64,000 nt of DNA from Epiperipatus broadwayi (GCA_028023455.1 JAQFVV010012981.1:126001-190000); one strand, 5' to 3'; numbered from the stretch's first letter, positions 36,331 to 48,904 are shown. The notes: generated by a model from the letters alone, not told the origin. A program made the numbers and translations.

Positions 36331-37896
36331 CAATATATATATATATTATAATTAAAATAGAATACTATGCACATTGCTCATCACTCTTGAATAAAAAAAA
36401 TGTGAGGAAAAAAGGAAAAAAATATTTTAATATCCAAATTTTATCCTTAACAGGTAATGACAAAAGGTAAGTAATATATATTTACTTTATAATTTACACT
36501 GAGAGTTATGGAAATGACTTTTACTATAAAAGGTGAAAGTTGATATATATCAAGATGATTTTTTTATTCAATTTAAGTAGGCTACAATAAGTTAGAATAA
36601 ATAAAAGACAGATAATATAACCAACATAGTATTAATAAAATTAGAAAATTTATGGGGAAAATGTTTAAATATATTAAAAGAAAATTGCATTTGTGAAACA
36701 AGTAGGAATTTTTTAAGGCTCCTGCAAATTGTGAGGCCCTAAGCTGTAGGCACATATGGATTGCACTTTCACATGAATAAAATATAAATCTTGTATTTAT
36801 ATATACTTTTATTTTTCTGTTAATAAGTTAATCCAAAAATAAAATAAAATAAACTATAAATATTGTAATTCATTTATTTACAATGATTTTTTTTTAAAAA
36901 AATAAATAAATGAAATGTAAATTTTAAATAGTTTCCTAGTAGGCATTTTTTGTAAACAGATTTTACCCCTCCCCTCCTGAAACTATAGATTTATTTCAAA
37001 TATGAGCTGCCATCTTGGTTTACTTAAAACTCACAAGTACCAAAAAAAAAATATTTTCTTAATATTTAATTAATTTTTTTATAAAAATTTATTTTATCGA
37101 ACTTTGATTAATCAATATATTATGACTATTATGGTGAAATGAATTTGTCTGCATTTTAATATTAAATAAAAGAGGAAATTTTTATTTCCTTTTTGGCTAA
37201 TTGCAATCCCCCCAAAATGCTGATTACCCTAAATATGAAAATAATGACATTTCTCTTTATGTTCATCAGCTGTATAAACATCTGCAATAAATTAATAAGA
37301 CAACAACATCAACTACACTAATAAAAACAGTTTATGAGAATATAATAAAATAATACAAGTAAAATTACTTTTAAGTTCTTTAAGCAAATCCAAAATTGGC
37401 TGCATGATAAAGTGTTTATAAGCACAAATATTATATACAAGTCCAGTTATTAGTATGTATTCATTTACTTTGGTTTTAGCATGCATATATTCTAATGCTA
37501 TTTGTAATATCGGTATTTAACCATTTTACTGGCTTCTTCAATGATTAGTGCACACATTGCACTTTTCTGCTTACAAGGTTAAACAATTGCTGATCACACT
37601 TGTATAAACTCTTCTCCACTACTATGTACCCACTTATATTTATATCATTTACGTTACATAGTAAGGCTCATTTATATACATTAACCTTGTTCAATATCAA
37701 ATCCAGATTCTCGGCTTTATGCTAATTTGCTAGATTGTATTTGTACTACTACTAATAATTTTAATGTACTGTCTGTATGCAAAATACAATATTTTAATTA
37801 AACTTTATATACATTAAATATTTATTATGTAATTCATTTAATATTTTATCTCTTTTCTTGGTATCATTGTTCTGAAAGCAGGCTCAGCATGAATAA
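36331..37896. other. AT-rich DNA without recognisable genes
   Basis: Includes a short (AT)n run near 36332-36347 and the word AGGCCCTAAGCT at 36734-36745, which is also found in the hAT terminus at 25909-25920. Nothing else recognised. Confidence 0.4.
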
Positions 37897-37907
37897 AACC
37901 AATTTTT

Positions 37908-37946
<39 letters not shown>

Positions 37947-37965
37947 AAAAATTGGTTGAAAGGAT

Positions 37966-38005
<40 letters not shown>

Positions 38006-38013
38006 ATCCTTTC
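37897..38013. repeat. Two adjacent perfect hairpins with (AT)n loops
   Basis: AACCAATTTTTAAAAT at the left pairs with ATTTTAAAAATTGGTT ending at 37957; immediately after, GAAAGGATACAAT pairs with ATTGTATCCTTTC ending near 38013. Each pair of arms surrounds an (AT)n tract, which can also fold on itself, so the whole 117 bases can extrude as two back-to-back cruciforms. Confidence 0.85.
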
Positions 38014-41000
38014 CATTAGGGCAGAATGTACTTAAAGCTATTTTTTTTTAAATTTTAAATTAAGATAAATATAAGTTCTATCATTATCATAATAATGTTT
38101 AAAGGGACATAAACTTTGTTGATATGAATTTATAAGTAGTTAAAGAATATATAAAAGCTATTCTAAATATTTAAATTGTAAAATATAAACATAATAAGTT
38201 AATATTGTATGGCAGGAATAAATGGTCATAGTTACTAATTAAAAACATATTGAATATCTTGTTAAATAAGCAATGAAAAAAACATTAATTTTTAGTATAC
38301 TGTTTAAAATTCAAATAAGCTATTAAATTTATTTTCTAAATTATATTTAAATTATTTATTAAAGTTTTAATTCTTATAATGTATTATGTGTTTAAATTTT
38401 AGTAATGTTATAAAGTGTCAAAATTTAATATTCCAAATTTTTATTATTGTATTTAATATTTTTCTTTAATATAATATTTCTTGTAATTAAATATTTCTTT
38501 AGTTGATTTCAGACAGTAAATTTAAAAAATGCAGCACATTTGTCTGGAATAAACAGGTCACATGATTGATGTGTATGTAATGCGTACATGAATTTAGTGA
38601 AAGTTTTTAATTACTGTATAAAATTGTTGCTAAAATTGATGCATTTGTACATGAGAAAAATAAATACAGAATATTATTTAATTAGTTTTAAAAGATATTT
38701 TAACTTCCTAAAGATAAACTAAAAAATGGATACATTTTTGATTAAATATTTGTTAAATTAATAAAGAATTATTAAAATATGTTATTTTAAAATGTTTAGT
38801 TGGTTTAATATAATTATAAAATTAATTGAGAATTAAATATTTCTTATAGTATTAAATAATTTTATTCTTGATTTTAAAAGTACATAATTGACAGATATGT
38901 AAATGAAGTTACAATTAAGGGATGAAACAACCAATTAGAATTATTTTTTTGAAGCAGATATAAAAACTGTGTGTAATTAAAATTATTGTGAGTCTAATAA
39001 AAACGTCTGATAATTAATCTTTTAGTTAATCTTATGGTTAGTCTTATTGTTTTTTTAAAAAAATATTATTTATTGAAGTCATTAGTCAAGTATATTTTTT
39101 AAATTTTAATATAAGTTTCTTCTATAAAAGTAAAAAGATTAAATTGATATTTAGTATAATTAAAAATGTGAGAGTAACTTAAAAAAAAATCCAGACAGTC
39201 ACTCTTTAAAAGCTTAATGGGAATTTACTAATAAATCATGGAACATAAACTTATTGTCATTATTAGGAGAAGATTTGCAAGAAAAGACCGAAGAATTATT
39301 AAAGCACATTTTTTCCCAGCTCTATATAAAAATGTATCTGTTGATTTTTGCAGATTATTTAGAAATTGCCAACAGATATTATTTAGAAGTATATGTTATA
39401 CACTGGAAATGTCTATAATTATAAATTTTAAAACTATTGAAAAATATAATTCAAGGAAAAACTATCGAAAAAGATTAAAGTATAAGTTACCTGTTAATTT
39501 TATGAGATATTTGAGATGAGGATATAAAATATATCACACTCTCTTTATGAAATCTTTTTAATATTTTATTGAGATTATTTTTAAAAAGTCGTGATATTTT
39601 GAAGAAAAAAAAAATCTATTATAAAGGACATAATTTTTAAAGAAAGTTATATTGGACAAATGATTATGGAAATATATATTTAAAACCTGTCGTTTAAATA
39701 CTAGAATTGTTTTCTTAAAAAAAAAAAAAGAAGAAAAAAAAGGATATTAAAATATACAATATTATTATAATAGAAATAAATAACTTTTATAATAAAACCT
39801 GGATTTATCTATTTATTTTATATGTATCTTATTGAAACATATATGTTGGAAATGGAGAGATGTCTGTGATTTATCTTAGGATTGCATGCTATTGAATCTG
39901 ACCGCAAGTGATACATCTGTTCCCGGATAAACTGAAACATACATACATACATGAAGAAAATAACTTACCTTTTTCAAAATGAATTTTGAAATAACTATTT
40001 GATAAATAATGATCATTCTTAAAAGATTTACAGGGAAAAGACTGCATTTTATATCTTTATCAATTGGATTAACATTGTTTATCAAGATTTCTGCAGATAC
40101 CAAAAGTTGACTTAACATTTTTTATTATTATTATTGTGTTTATTTTACGAGCTGAGGGAAGGAAAGATAGAAGGAAAAAAGAGATTTCAACAATTTTCAT
40201 TGTATAGAAACCACAATTCCTTAGTTTATTAACTGAATTTATTATATAGGATATTCATTTATGAAGAAGAATAGTAACTATAAGTTTATTATTATTTATT
40301 TAAGGTATACTAACAATTAGAATTTTAATTTAATTATAAGATGTAGTAGAGGTTACATTTTTTGATATTTTGAATCCTAACAATATTATTTTTTTTTTAA
40401 AAAAATTTAAAATAATTTTCTTAATTTATTTTCTTTTAAAACATTTTAATGTGCATTAGTTTACACTGAATGAGTATGAGTGATTTATTAATTTTTATAT
40501 TTTATGTAGAACTGGACCAGAAGACTTTAAAAAAAATGCAAATTACAAATAGTAAGATCACATTAGGTAATAATAATTATTATAATTTTTTTTATAAAAT
40601 GTGTATTTTCTTAAAGTTGCTTGGAGTTTTAATGATATTTATATTATGTTACATGTATAAATGAACATATGGATGTGTGAGTTGATAACACATATAGATT
40701 TTTATTAAGAGATATAGTCTATGAGAAATATGCATATATTCATTTTTAATTTTATATTATAAAATTCATTATAACTTTATAAAATGATCATAATTTTTTA
40801 TATGATTCTTTGCTAGATAAACCATATATTTATTTTCAAGACATGAATATTGAATGAACATTTTAAAATTAAATCTCATTTGTATTTGTGGATATGTTCA
40901 TATGTGAAACCTTTTCTTACTGTAATTATGGCTTGATAAAGTGATATGTAACTTTGTTTATTATTGGGAAATTTGCTTAGTTATTTTATGATGTTAAATG

Positions 41001-41733
41001 TCTAAATCATTTTGAAATTATTTAAATGGTAGTGACAAGGGAATAAAATAATGAAACCTTGAATGCTTATATAGTAGGATGTGTTAAAAAAACAGAATAA
41101 TTACCCTATATGATATCTGAAAAGTTAATATGCAAATACAGTTAATGAGCCCTGTACTTTGTATGTATTTCCCATGGTCAGTGATTTGATCTTTATATTT
41201 AATGATCTGTAAGTGCTGAAAGATAGCAAAGACATTATTTTAAAGGTATTAGATGAAGTTGTACCTGTTTTTTTCTTCACACTGATTTTCATGTGATTTG
41301 TTGAATTATTTTATATTATTGAGTTTTTACTCTAGTTATACCTTTATGTCTTATGCATTATATCGCTATATGAATTTTATTTGTAAAACATCGTGTAGTA
41401 TAGTATTTTTGAAAGATGAATAATGGATAATTTTAGATAAGATTTGTTTAAAAGAAGGCAAGATAGGTTTTGATATTGTGGAAAAGTACAAATGATGTTG
41501 AATGCATAATGTTGATGGTGAATATAATAAAAGAATCATATTTTTTTTAAAGATTTTTTTGAAACCTTTTGGTGATAAAATAATTATAAACTTTTCATAA
41601 TTTATATTTTTCAAATATTTTGATACCTTCGATTTTTCATAAATCGAAAACATTTTGATAAAGCAATGCATATTTTTACAGTGAAACATAAAATGAATAA
41701 TATTAGTGTATGATGAATGCTTATATTTTATTT
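38014..41733. other. AT-rich DNA without recognisable genes
   Basis: The largest open frames are a 93-codon basic one at 39238-39519 (rich in Arg and Lys, no recognisable domain) and a 107-codon one at 41366-41689 on the minus strand (Ile/Lys/Phe-rich). I see no homology, and the surrounding composition makes chance frames plausible. Poly-A tracts occur near 39716-39740. Confidence 0.45.
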
Positions 41734-41758
41734 AATATATATATATATATATATATAT
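41734..41758. repeat. (AT)n microsatellite at the 3' border of the Penelope-like element
   Basis: A 25-base AT run directly beyond the 3' end of the element on the minus strand. Confidence 0.9.
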
Positions 41759-41800
41759 AAAAACAAAAAAATAAAGACTTATAAATCCAATAAATAATAT

Positions 41801-41832
41801 AATATTTCAACCAGAGGACTGGTTTTCATCAG
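41801..41832 (-). ncRNA. Hammerhead-ribozyme-like core
   Basis: Read on the minus strand: CTGATGA (41832-41826), one A, a six-base-pair stem AACCAG/CTGGTT closed by the loop TCCT, then GAAA (41808-41805). These are the two invariant strands and stem II of a hammerhead ribozyme, in the right order and spacing apart from one extra A. The sequence after GAAA (TATTATATT) can give only a weak stem III, and I could not find a convincing stem I, so self-cleavage activity is doubtful. Hammerheads are established components of Penelope-like elements, which supports the call. Confidence 0.55.
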
Positions 41833-42328
41833 AAAGAAAAAAAATACACAGTAAAATGGCGATAATCAAAAATTACAGATTTGGTAAAAGATTAAAAATT
41901 AACAAAACCCCCCTGATTGGTCACAAAATCTAACACAGAATATCTACCCAATCAATGACAAAATTCAAACAAAACAAAAAAACTACATTCCCTCCTAATC
42001 AAGCTTAAATTCTATTTAAATTAAAATAAATATAAAAATAAAAAATCCAAAATTAAAAATTAAAATATACATATGTGCATACATAGAAAAATTAAACTAT
42101 GCTCACACACAAAAAATAGCTGTGCTCACATTAATATTCATTAAAAACTAAAATACTTATACATTTTAAAAAATATATATAGTTAGTGCAAAGTACAATA
42201 ATTTATAACTAATTATTTATCTATAAACCAATTAAACACAGATATTAAACATCCATGTAACCAATCTCTACATAAAAAAACCTCATATAAGAAAATTTTC
42301 ACATAAAAAACACACATATAGAAATCAT

Positions 42329-45300
42329 TTAGGAGACCAGGTAACCCAGAGATGTAATAGTTCCAGTGTTCAAATTCAATCCATGCGGTTCTAAGGTCTT
42401 GAATTTAAAAATAAAAAAACTCTCCTTTTGTTTCCTCTCCCTTGTAGAAGAAAAACCTTCCTGAAGAATCACTACTTTTAAATCATCAATTGAATGATTC
42501 GGTAAGTTAAAATGTTTTGAAACCGGTCTATCTTTATTCTTATGCAAAATGTCAAATCTATGATTAGTCATTCTGACGTGTAAACTATTTGCTGACTCAC
42601 CTATATACTGGTTTAAACATCTACTATACTCTATCAAATATATCAAATTAACACTTTTACATGTAACATAATTAGGAATATACCATTTGAAATTACAATT
42701 CTTAGTACTAAAGACCACTTTTGTCACAACAATATGTTTACATGTAAAACATCTTTTATCTTTACATGGAGAACATCCTTTTTCCTGTACAGAACTACTA
42801 ATAAAATTTGTTTTGACAAGTATATCTCTAAGTGATCTATGTTTTCGATATACAGCCTTAGGTGGATCAGAAAAAATAGATTTTAAATAATCTGTGGACT
42901 GTAATATGTTAAAATGTTTTGCCAATATCCGGTTAATATTAGGTAAATCTCTATTAAAAGTAAGAACCAATGGTGGAACATCTAATTGTTTTTACTCTTT
43001 TCAGATAAAAGAAGTTTCTTTCTATCAATTAAAGAAGATCTCCTTACTGCATTATCCAACAATGTCTTAGGATACCTCATATTGAGCAATCTATTATATA
43101 AAATAGTATTATTTTGTTGAAGAAATTTCTCATCATTACAAATTCTCTTCATCCTTAAAAATTGACTATAAGGAATATTAGTCTTTAAATGTTTAGGATG
43201 GTTACTATAAAAATGTAGATAGCGGTTATTATCAGTTGGTTTCCTATATACAGTGGTAGTAAGAACTCTATTAGTGTAAATAACTTCAACATCAAGAAAA
43301 TGAGCAATTGATTTTGAAAAATTCATTGTGAAATTAATATGTTTATTAAAATTATTTAAATAACTTAAAAAATTATGAAGTTCAACTTCACTATGTGGCC
43401 ATATCATGAAAATGTCATCTATATATCTAAGCCAAGTGTGAGGTTTCAGCTTAGCATTATCAAGTATAGAGGACTCCAGTTTTGACATAAAAATATTCGC
43501 ATAACTTGGTGCCATCTTTGTACCCATTGCAGTACCTTGTTTCTGTAAATAGTATCTAGAATCAAAAGTAAAAAAAATATTTCTTAAAACCAAATATATT
43601 AATTCAACCATGGTAGTAATAAAATCATGATCATACTCTCTATCTTGTAAAGCACATTTAATAGCCTCAACTCCATCATCATGAGTTATATTTGTGTATA
43701 ATGATACAATATCCAAAGTAACCAAAAAACAATCAACTGGTAATTCAGATTTAATATTTTCTAACATGCAAAGAAAATGAGTAGTATCTTTAACATAAGA
43801 ACTAAATGATGGTGGAATAAATTTAATAATATTATCAACATATGCTGAAATATTTTCTGTAGGACTACCAATACTAGCTACAATAGGTCTGCCTGGACAA
43901 CCAGGTTTATGAATCTTTGGCAAAATATAAAAACTACTAGGATGAATTTTGGTTGGTACTAAAAAGTTATATACGTTATTATTTATAAGACCCCTAGCTC
44001 TCATATCTTTTAAACTAAAAAGTATACCCTTGAATAATGAATTAATAGTGGTTAGTGAAACAGGCTCATAAAAAATTTTATCATCTAAAAGCTCCAGAGC
44101 TTTTTTAACATAATCATCTTTATTCATAATTACTATTGATCCACCTTTGTCAGCTGGTTTTATAATAATATCCTGTCTTTTCACTAAATTACGTAATGCA
44201 TTCATCTCTCTCAATGTTAAATTACTCTTATACTTACTATGTTGTTTAAGTCTAATTTCATTAATAATATCCTGATATACATTATCAATGTACGTATCTA
44301 ATAACACATTCCTTTGATGTGGTGGTGTCCAATCAGATCGTAATTTTCCAATAGTATCACATTCTTGGTTTCCAAAAAATTCTCTTAATCTAAGTCTTCT
44401 TGAAAAATTATCTAAATCCTGATGAATTTTAAATTCATTTTTTTGATAAAATGACTGAACGGTAGAGCACACGATAAACCTTTATTTAACAGTGAACATT
44501 CTGCCTCACTAAGATTAATGTTAGTTAGATTAATCACATTGTTTTCCTTATTAGCTAAACATAAAAAGTCATTGCTATAAATATTTGGGTTAGATTTATT
44601 AGTATTTGTATTTCCAGAAACTAAAATATTGTTAGTGCATTCAGAATCTGTAACTCTATGAACCAATGCTAAACCAGCATCACTATTAAGAACAGATGGT
44701 AACATTTCAGCACAATCTAATGAATGTGAAGATGATACAAATGATTGATCAGTATCAATTGGAATCATATCCGATGTAGAAATATCTGACACAGTATGAT
44801 TATCAGAAGTCATACAATTAATTAGTGTTTGTGACTGATTAGTAACTAATTCAAATCTTGGCTCATTACCCATAACTTTGAACCAATGATATATTTTATT
44901 ATGAAATTTCTTCACCAATAACTTCTCTCTCAAAAAAACCCATTCCTGTAATTCCTTCTGTTCATCTATATTCATTAAATTACAACTACCAAAATGTATA
45001 ATTTCTTTTTCAATTAATTTAAGTTTTACCAAAAATGCATCTTTCAAAATATGTATTAATGCAACAGATGCTTCTCTTATTGTATTATCCCATTTAATTG
45101 CATGTTCCCTAGGAAATTGGTCTATGTTAGCAATAATTTTTATTCTGAGGCCTTTAGGAATTATGTTATTGTTAATAAAATATGCAAAATTACTAATATG
45201 TTGTCTATATCTAATTAATTTATCATATAATTTCCTAAGTTTAAGAAACGATGTACTATGTAATGTTTGTCAATTACTAATAACCTGCTTATTATTTAGA

Positions 45301-45706
45301 CGTCTAGAAAAACGTTTAGGGATTGCCCCTGTATTAATTAATGTTAGACCCTGTAAATGTTGCTTACTAGAATAATCCCTATTAATATCAAACTCTGTAT
45401 CTACGCTAGATATTGTATTAAAATCAGTGCCAATTATCAATCCATTATCTATTTGGTTAACTACACCCACCTCTAAATTACCCAGATCTCCTTTACCACC
45501 ATCTATATGTTGATCTGAAGCAGCAAAACCATCAATCTGTTGAACATCAGAAATAGTCATTGTTAAAAAGTTCTTCTGTTTGGAAATGTTACAAATTATA
45601 TCATCCAATGAAAGGTCTAAAGAATCATCTTTATGTTGAGTATGATTTTCTTTAAAAACTTTTGGAGATCTATCCCGTAATGAAACCTCGAAAGTACTAG
45701 GCTTAA
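42329..45706 (-). pseudogene. Penelope-like polyprotein: reverse transcriptase plus GIY-YIG endonuclease
   Basis: Four readable blocks. 45608-45270 and 45047-44412 are in the same frame, separated by a TGA near 45268, and form a Ser/Asn-rich N-terminal extension ending in SEAECSLLNKGLS. The frame shifts near 44465 into 44472-42982, the reverse transcriptase: PADKGG near residue 106, catalytic aspartate in VTLDIVSLYTNI (residue 254), QGTAMGTKMAP (312-321) and YIDD (350-353), all intact. A second one-base shift near 42980 leads to 42970-42329: four cysteines in CSPCKDKRCFTC (residues 66-77), then YLIEYS and YIGE as the GIY-YIG signature (111-125), VRMTNHR and KHFNLPNHSIDDLKV. The open frame extends upstream of the first ATG at 45608 to about 45706. 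Catalytic residues look intact; only the breaks inactivate it. Confidence 0.88.
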
Positions 45707-45780
45707 ATTAATTTGATTTAATTGTTTTTGGTTATTACTTACAGCTTCTTCAGCGGGTAAATCGCTTTTATATACTATTT

Positions 45781-46002
45781 TACAGCATTCTAAATTATTT
45801 GTATAAAAATATTATATAGTTACAGGTGGTAAAAATATTAATTCTGAAATATCATATTTACAATTAACTAAAGCCTAAACCTAAGGAACAACATATATCC
45901 ACCTCAGAACACAAACAGACATTCTACAACACAAAATAAACTCTTATTCTACAGCATTCTAAATTATCTATAAAAAAATATGAAAAATATTATATACTTA
46001 CA
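45781..46002. repeat. Direct repeat pair near the 5' end of the Penelope-like element
   Basis: TACAGCATTCTAAATTAT starts at 45781 and again at 45949, and both copies continue through a TATAAAAATATTATATA-like stretch to TTACAG. The 168-base spacing and the position upstream of the coding region suggest a duplicated promoter or terminal-repeat segment of the element, but they could also be older host sequence. Confidence 0.5.
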
Positions 46003-46149
46003 GCTGATGGAAATGATTATCCCTGCAGTTTTATACAATTTCAATTACTTGGATTCTAAGTCCTCTGATTTCAATGCATATGTATCAGAATACTAAGTTT
46101 TATTTTTTAGCAAAAACATATTGCTGTCATTTCTATGAAGTTCAAAAAA

Positions 46150-47555
46150 AAAAAGAAAAAAAAAGTAAAATTATGTGATGTGATGTGATGTATTTGGCTT
46201 CTCCTTAAACGAAGTCAAGAATATCTCAGCAATTATGCCCAGATAAACCTGTTAGCCACTTTATTTTTCATTCCCCACTCTAAGTCTTCCCATATTCTGC
46301 CCCATCCCATTTCCACAACATAATCTTTGTCAACTCTATGGCCTTTATATCTAAATCCCCCTTATCTTTTTGCAAATCCAGCATAAAAACTAATAACTCA
46401 TTTTCTGTATATTCACTTTGTTCATACCTATTCTCCCATAACTTCATTATCTGTACCCTTTCTGCTTTTAAACATTTACATTCAATCAGCAGCTGACTAA
46501 TATTTTCTATACCTTCCTTACACAATTTGCACACTAAATCACCCATAGTTTTCCATTTACATGTATATTCTCTTGTTGCTAAAGATCCCATTCGAGCCTT
46601 AAACAATAAACTACTTTTCTTACTATTATCATAAATTAACTCGCATCCAATATTCCGTTTACATCTGTATATATTCAAACTCTTCTTACCCTCCATATTA
46701 GTTCTCCATCTCTCCAACTCCCTATTTTTTATTAATGCTTCTATTCTTTTATCCTATTCCTTACCACTATAACACTCAACAATTCTCCTAACACAATCAT
46801 CCCACCTTTTATACAAGTATACTGATATAAATTCTTTATCCAAATCTTTTGCATACTGCATTACCTTTCTCACCCATCTTGTTACCTGCCCTTTACTCAT
46901 GACCCAATTAAACACTATTTTGGCTATTTTTTTTACTATCCATAAACTGCAAACTGCCAAATATTTTCATTTTATTTTTTGCATCTCTCATATAAAAACT
47001 TGACCATCCCATTTCTCCTTGAATTGCCTCCTTTGCTGTCCACATCTCTGCATCAAATGCATGTCTTCCTACTTCCCTTTGTACTTTCTCTAAATAATCT
47101 AAAACCCTTTTACTAACACATAATGCATCATTACCATATGTTAACCCTGCTACTGCAACTCCCTTCCATACAATTCTAGCTACATCATATTTATTATATG
47201 AAAATACTGTTAGTTTCTTTACCAAACCCTTTCATTTCTTTGCTTCATTGACCAATTTTTTCTCCCATTCATCCAAGCAATTTTCCTGATTACATAAGAT
47301 AATTCCCAAATACCTATATCTATCCACCACACTTAACTTTATATCCCCCAATAAAAATTCTACATCTTCTCTTTCCCCAGTATTAACCATCATTATATTT
47401 GATTTTTCTTCACTAAATTTAATCCCCATCTCTTTACCCACCCTTGCACATGTCCTCAACATAATTTCCATATCTTCTCTTCTTTCTGCACACAAAAAGA
47501 TATCATCCGCAAAAAAAAAGACCCGACAAAGTAGCAAGCCAAACATACACACTCT
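46150..47555 (-). mobile_element. 5'-truncated LINE, reverse-transcriptase C-terminal part
   Basis: Minus-strand coding pieces 47552-47232, 47225-46908, 46960-46754 and 46717-46280. The first begins just before the catalytic box FFADDIFLCAERRED, with both aspartates present, and continues through VDRYRYLGIIL and AVAGLTYGNDAL. The last block carries a zinc-finger-like CKLCKEGIENISQLLIEC near the C terminus, in which the usual His reads Gln. Everything upstream of the catalytic box is missing, as expected from incomplete reverse transcription. On the 3' side the sequence ends with ACATC repeats (about 46173-46189) and a T-rich stretch on the minus strand. Several shifts make it a pseudogene. 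It is unrelated to the RTE copies; I do not assign a clade. Confidence 0.75.
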
Positions 47556-47689
47556 GGTGGAATAATTTTGAACTACAATACATAGTTCTCAGCAATACAA
47601 ATAATAAATTGCACAAAAATGGTGTCACTATTTCAAGGAGGAAAATTTCTGCAAATAGGACAAAAATAAGGCATTGCTAATACCAAACT

Positions 47690-48490
47690 GCCATTTTAGC
47701 TTATGTGTTGCATGCATCCATAGGTTCTCCTGTGCACAACAACAGAATGAATATATGTGCTATTATAAATTCTGCATAGGTTATTCAATGCAACCCACCC
47801 ATCTGCATTGATATGGGTCCATGGCAAAATGTATTGTATAAGGAGTTCAAAAGTAACAGCTGTTCTGTCCAGAACCTCTCTCATGAAACATGTAATCCCC
47901 CTCTCTATGCCACTGAACATTCAATGACCTTCTTACCATTCTCCTTGATGATATTATCTATGAAAATATTTAGTCTCATCGACTTCTACAATTAGTGTCA
48001 CTCCATCATTGTTAAATGCACTGAACTGTGGTGGATTTCACTCAAAGTATCTTGCACATTTGTCTCAGCAAAAATTTGCATGGTCTAAGATAACTTGGGG
48101 ACTTACACCAGTCTCACAAACAATGTAATCTTGCGGTAAATGACTTGATCAATAAAATACCATAAGCACAAGGATTTGCAGAGACAGATGACTTCTAGCC
48201 ATTTCTGATGGATATATGGTGGCAACATAATCTGCATTACCATCTAACACCATTTGCACCTTCAGAATATCTTACCAGTGAACACTGTTCATCACAATCC
48301 TGATATAAGACATTGTTCTTTAGCAGCTGCATTCCTGATAATAACCTCATTGCCAATTCCAGAATTCATAGTTCCTTCATCAACTGCCATAAATGCCAAG
48401 ATTCTGCATGAATAGCCAGAAGATCTAATATTTCATTTAATGGCATGATAAGTGTTACATGATTTATGCCTGCCATAGCTATATTGTAGT
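47690..48490 (-). mobile_element. Merlin (ISXO2/IS1595-like) transposase relic
   Basis: Read on the minus strand, scattered pieces match the Merlin/ISXO2-like DDE transposase in order: a short cysteine-containing N-terminal part (GVRWKCRLC near 48240), DYIVCETGVSPQVILDHANFC near 48110, VEVDETKYFHR near 47980 with the first catalytic aspartate, FSGIERGITCFMREVLDRTA (47915-47860) and ILPWTHINADGWVALNNL (about 47829-47776) with the second aspartate, then HSVVVHRRTYGCM. The sequence stops before the third acidic residue, and the frame has several stops and shifts. Merlin elements are DNA transposons related to bacterial IS1016/IS1595; this copy is clearly dead. The terminal repeats were not identified. 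Confidence 0.8.
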
Positions 48491-48904
48491 CAGTTATGAA
48501 GTAATGCGATTCTCACATGAGCTCTCTGAATGGATTTCAAACACCAGATAGCATAAATACAATTACTTTGTCAAAGTACCAACTTTACAACTACATATAT
48601 TGTCAAAGGATCAAGTTTACAACTACATTAAAAAAAAAAAAGGAAAACAAAGTTCGTAATTATTTTGCCAGACCGAATATCTTTCAGCCCATTAAAGGTA
48701 ATGTTTAGCCAAAAAAATAATAACCTACTTTTATCAAAATATGAAATTTTTAAAATACCGAAAAAATGAAAATACTGTTAGAAAAACGATACAATGACCA
48801 AAAAGATGGCGTATGCTACATATGATTTGAAACCAGTGATTGGTTAAAATGCTAACTTAAATTGCATTTACTGCCACTGGAGTGGCAAGGACCGAAGTCG
48901 ATAA

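Larger units (their letters stand above)
41760..45745 (-). mobile_element. Penelope-like retroelement, nearly complete
   Basis: A minus-strand element with, in order, a long N-terminal extension, a Penelope-type reverse transcriptase, a cysteine-rich linker and a GIY-YIG endonuclease, followed by about 500 bases of 3' untranslated sequence that ends with a hammerhead-like motif beside an (AT)n run. These elements prime reverse transcription at nicks made by their own nuclease and often carry terminal direct repeats with hammerhead ribozymes. Only one nonsense codon and two single-step frame shifts break the coding region, so it is the youngest or best-preserved autonomous element here. The 5' limit is uncertain; direct repeats at 45781-46002 may be part of its terminal repeat. 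Confidence 0.85.

Noticed and set aside
39238-39519. A 93-codon open frame starting with ATG, very basic
   Set aside because: No domain or motif is recognisable, there is no sign of splicing or promoter, and AT-rich DNA of this length gives such frames by chance. Not reported as a gene.
41366-41689. A 107-codon minus-strand open frame
   Set aside because: Composition is Ile/Lys/Phe/Ser-rich, typical of translated AT-rich noncoding DNA, with no similarity to a known family.
45735-45760. CTGAAGAAGCTGTAAG on the minus strand as a 5' hammerhead of the Penelope-like element
   Set aside because: CTGAAGA fits the core consensus, but no GAAA follows within a workable distance.
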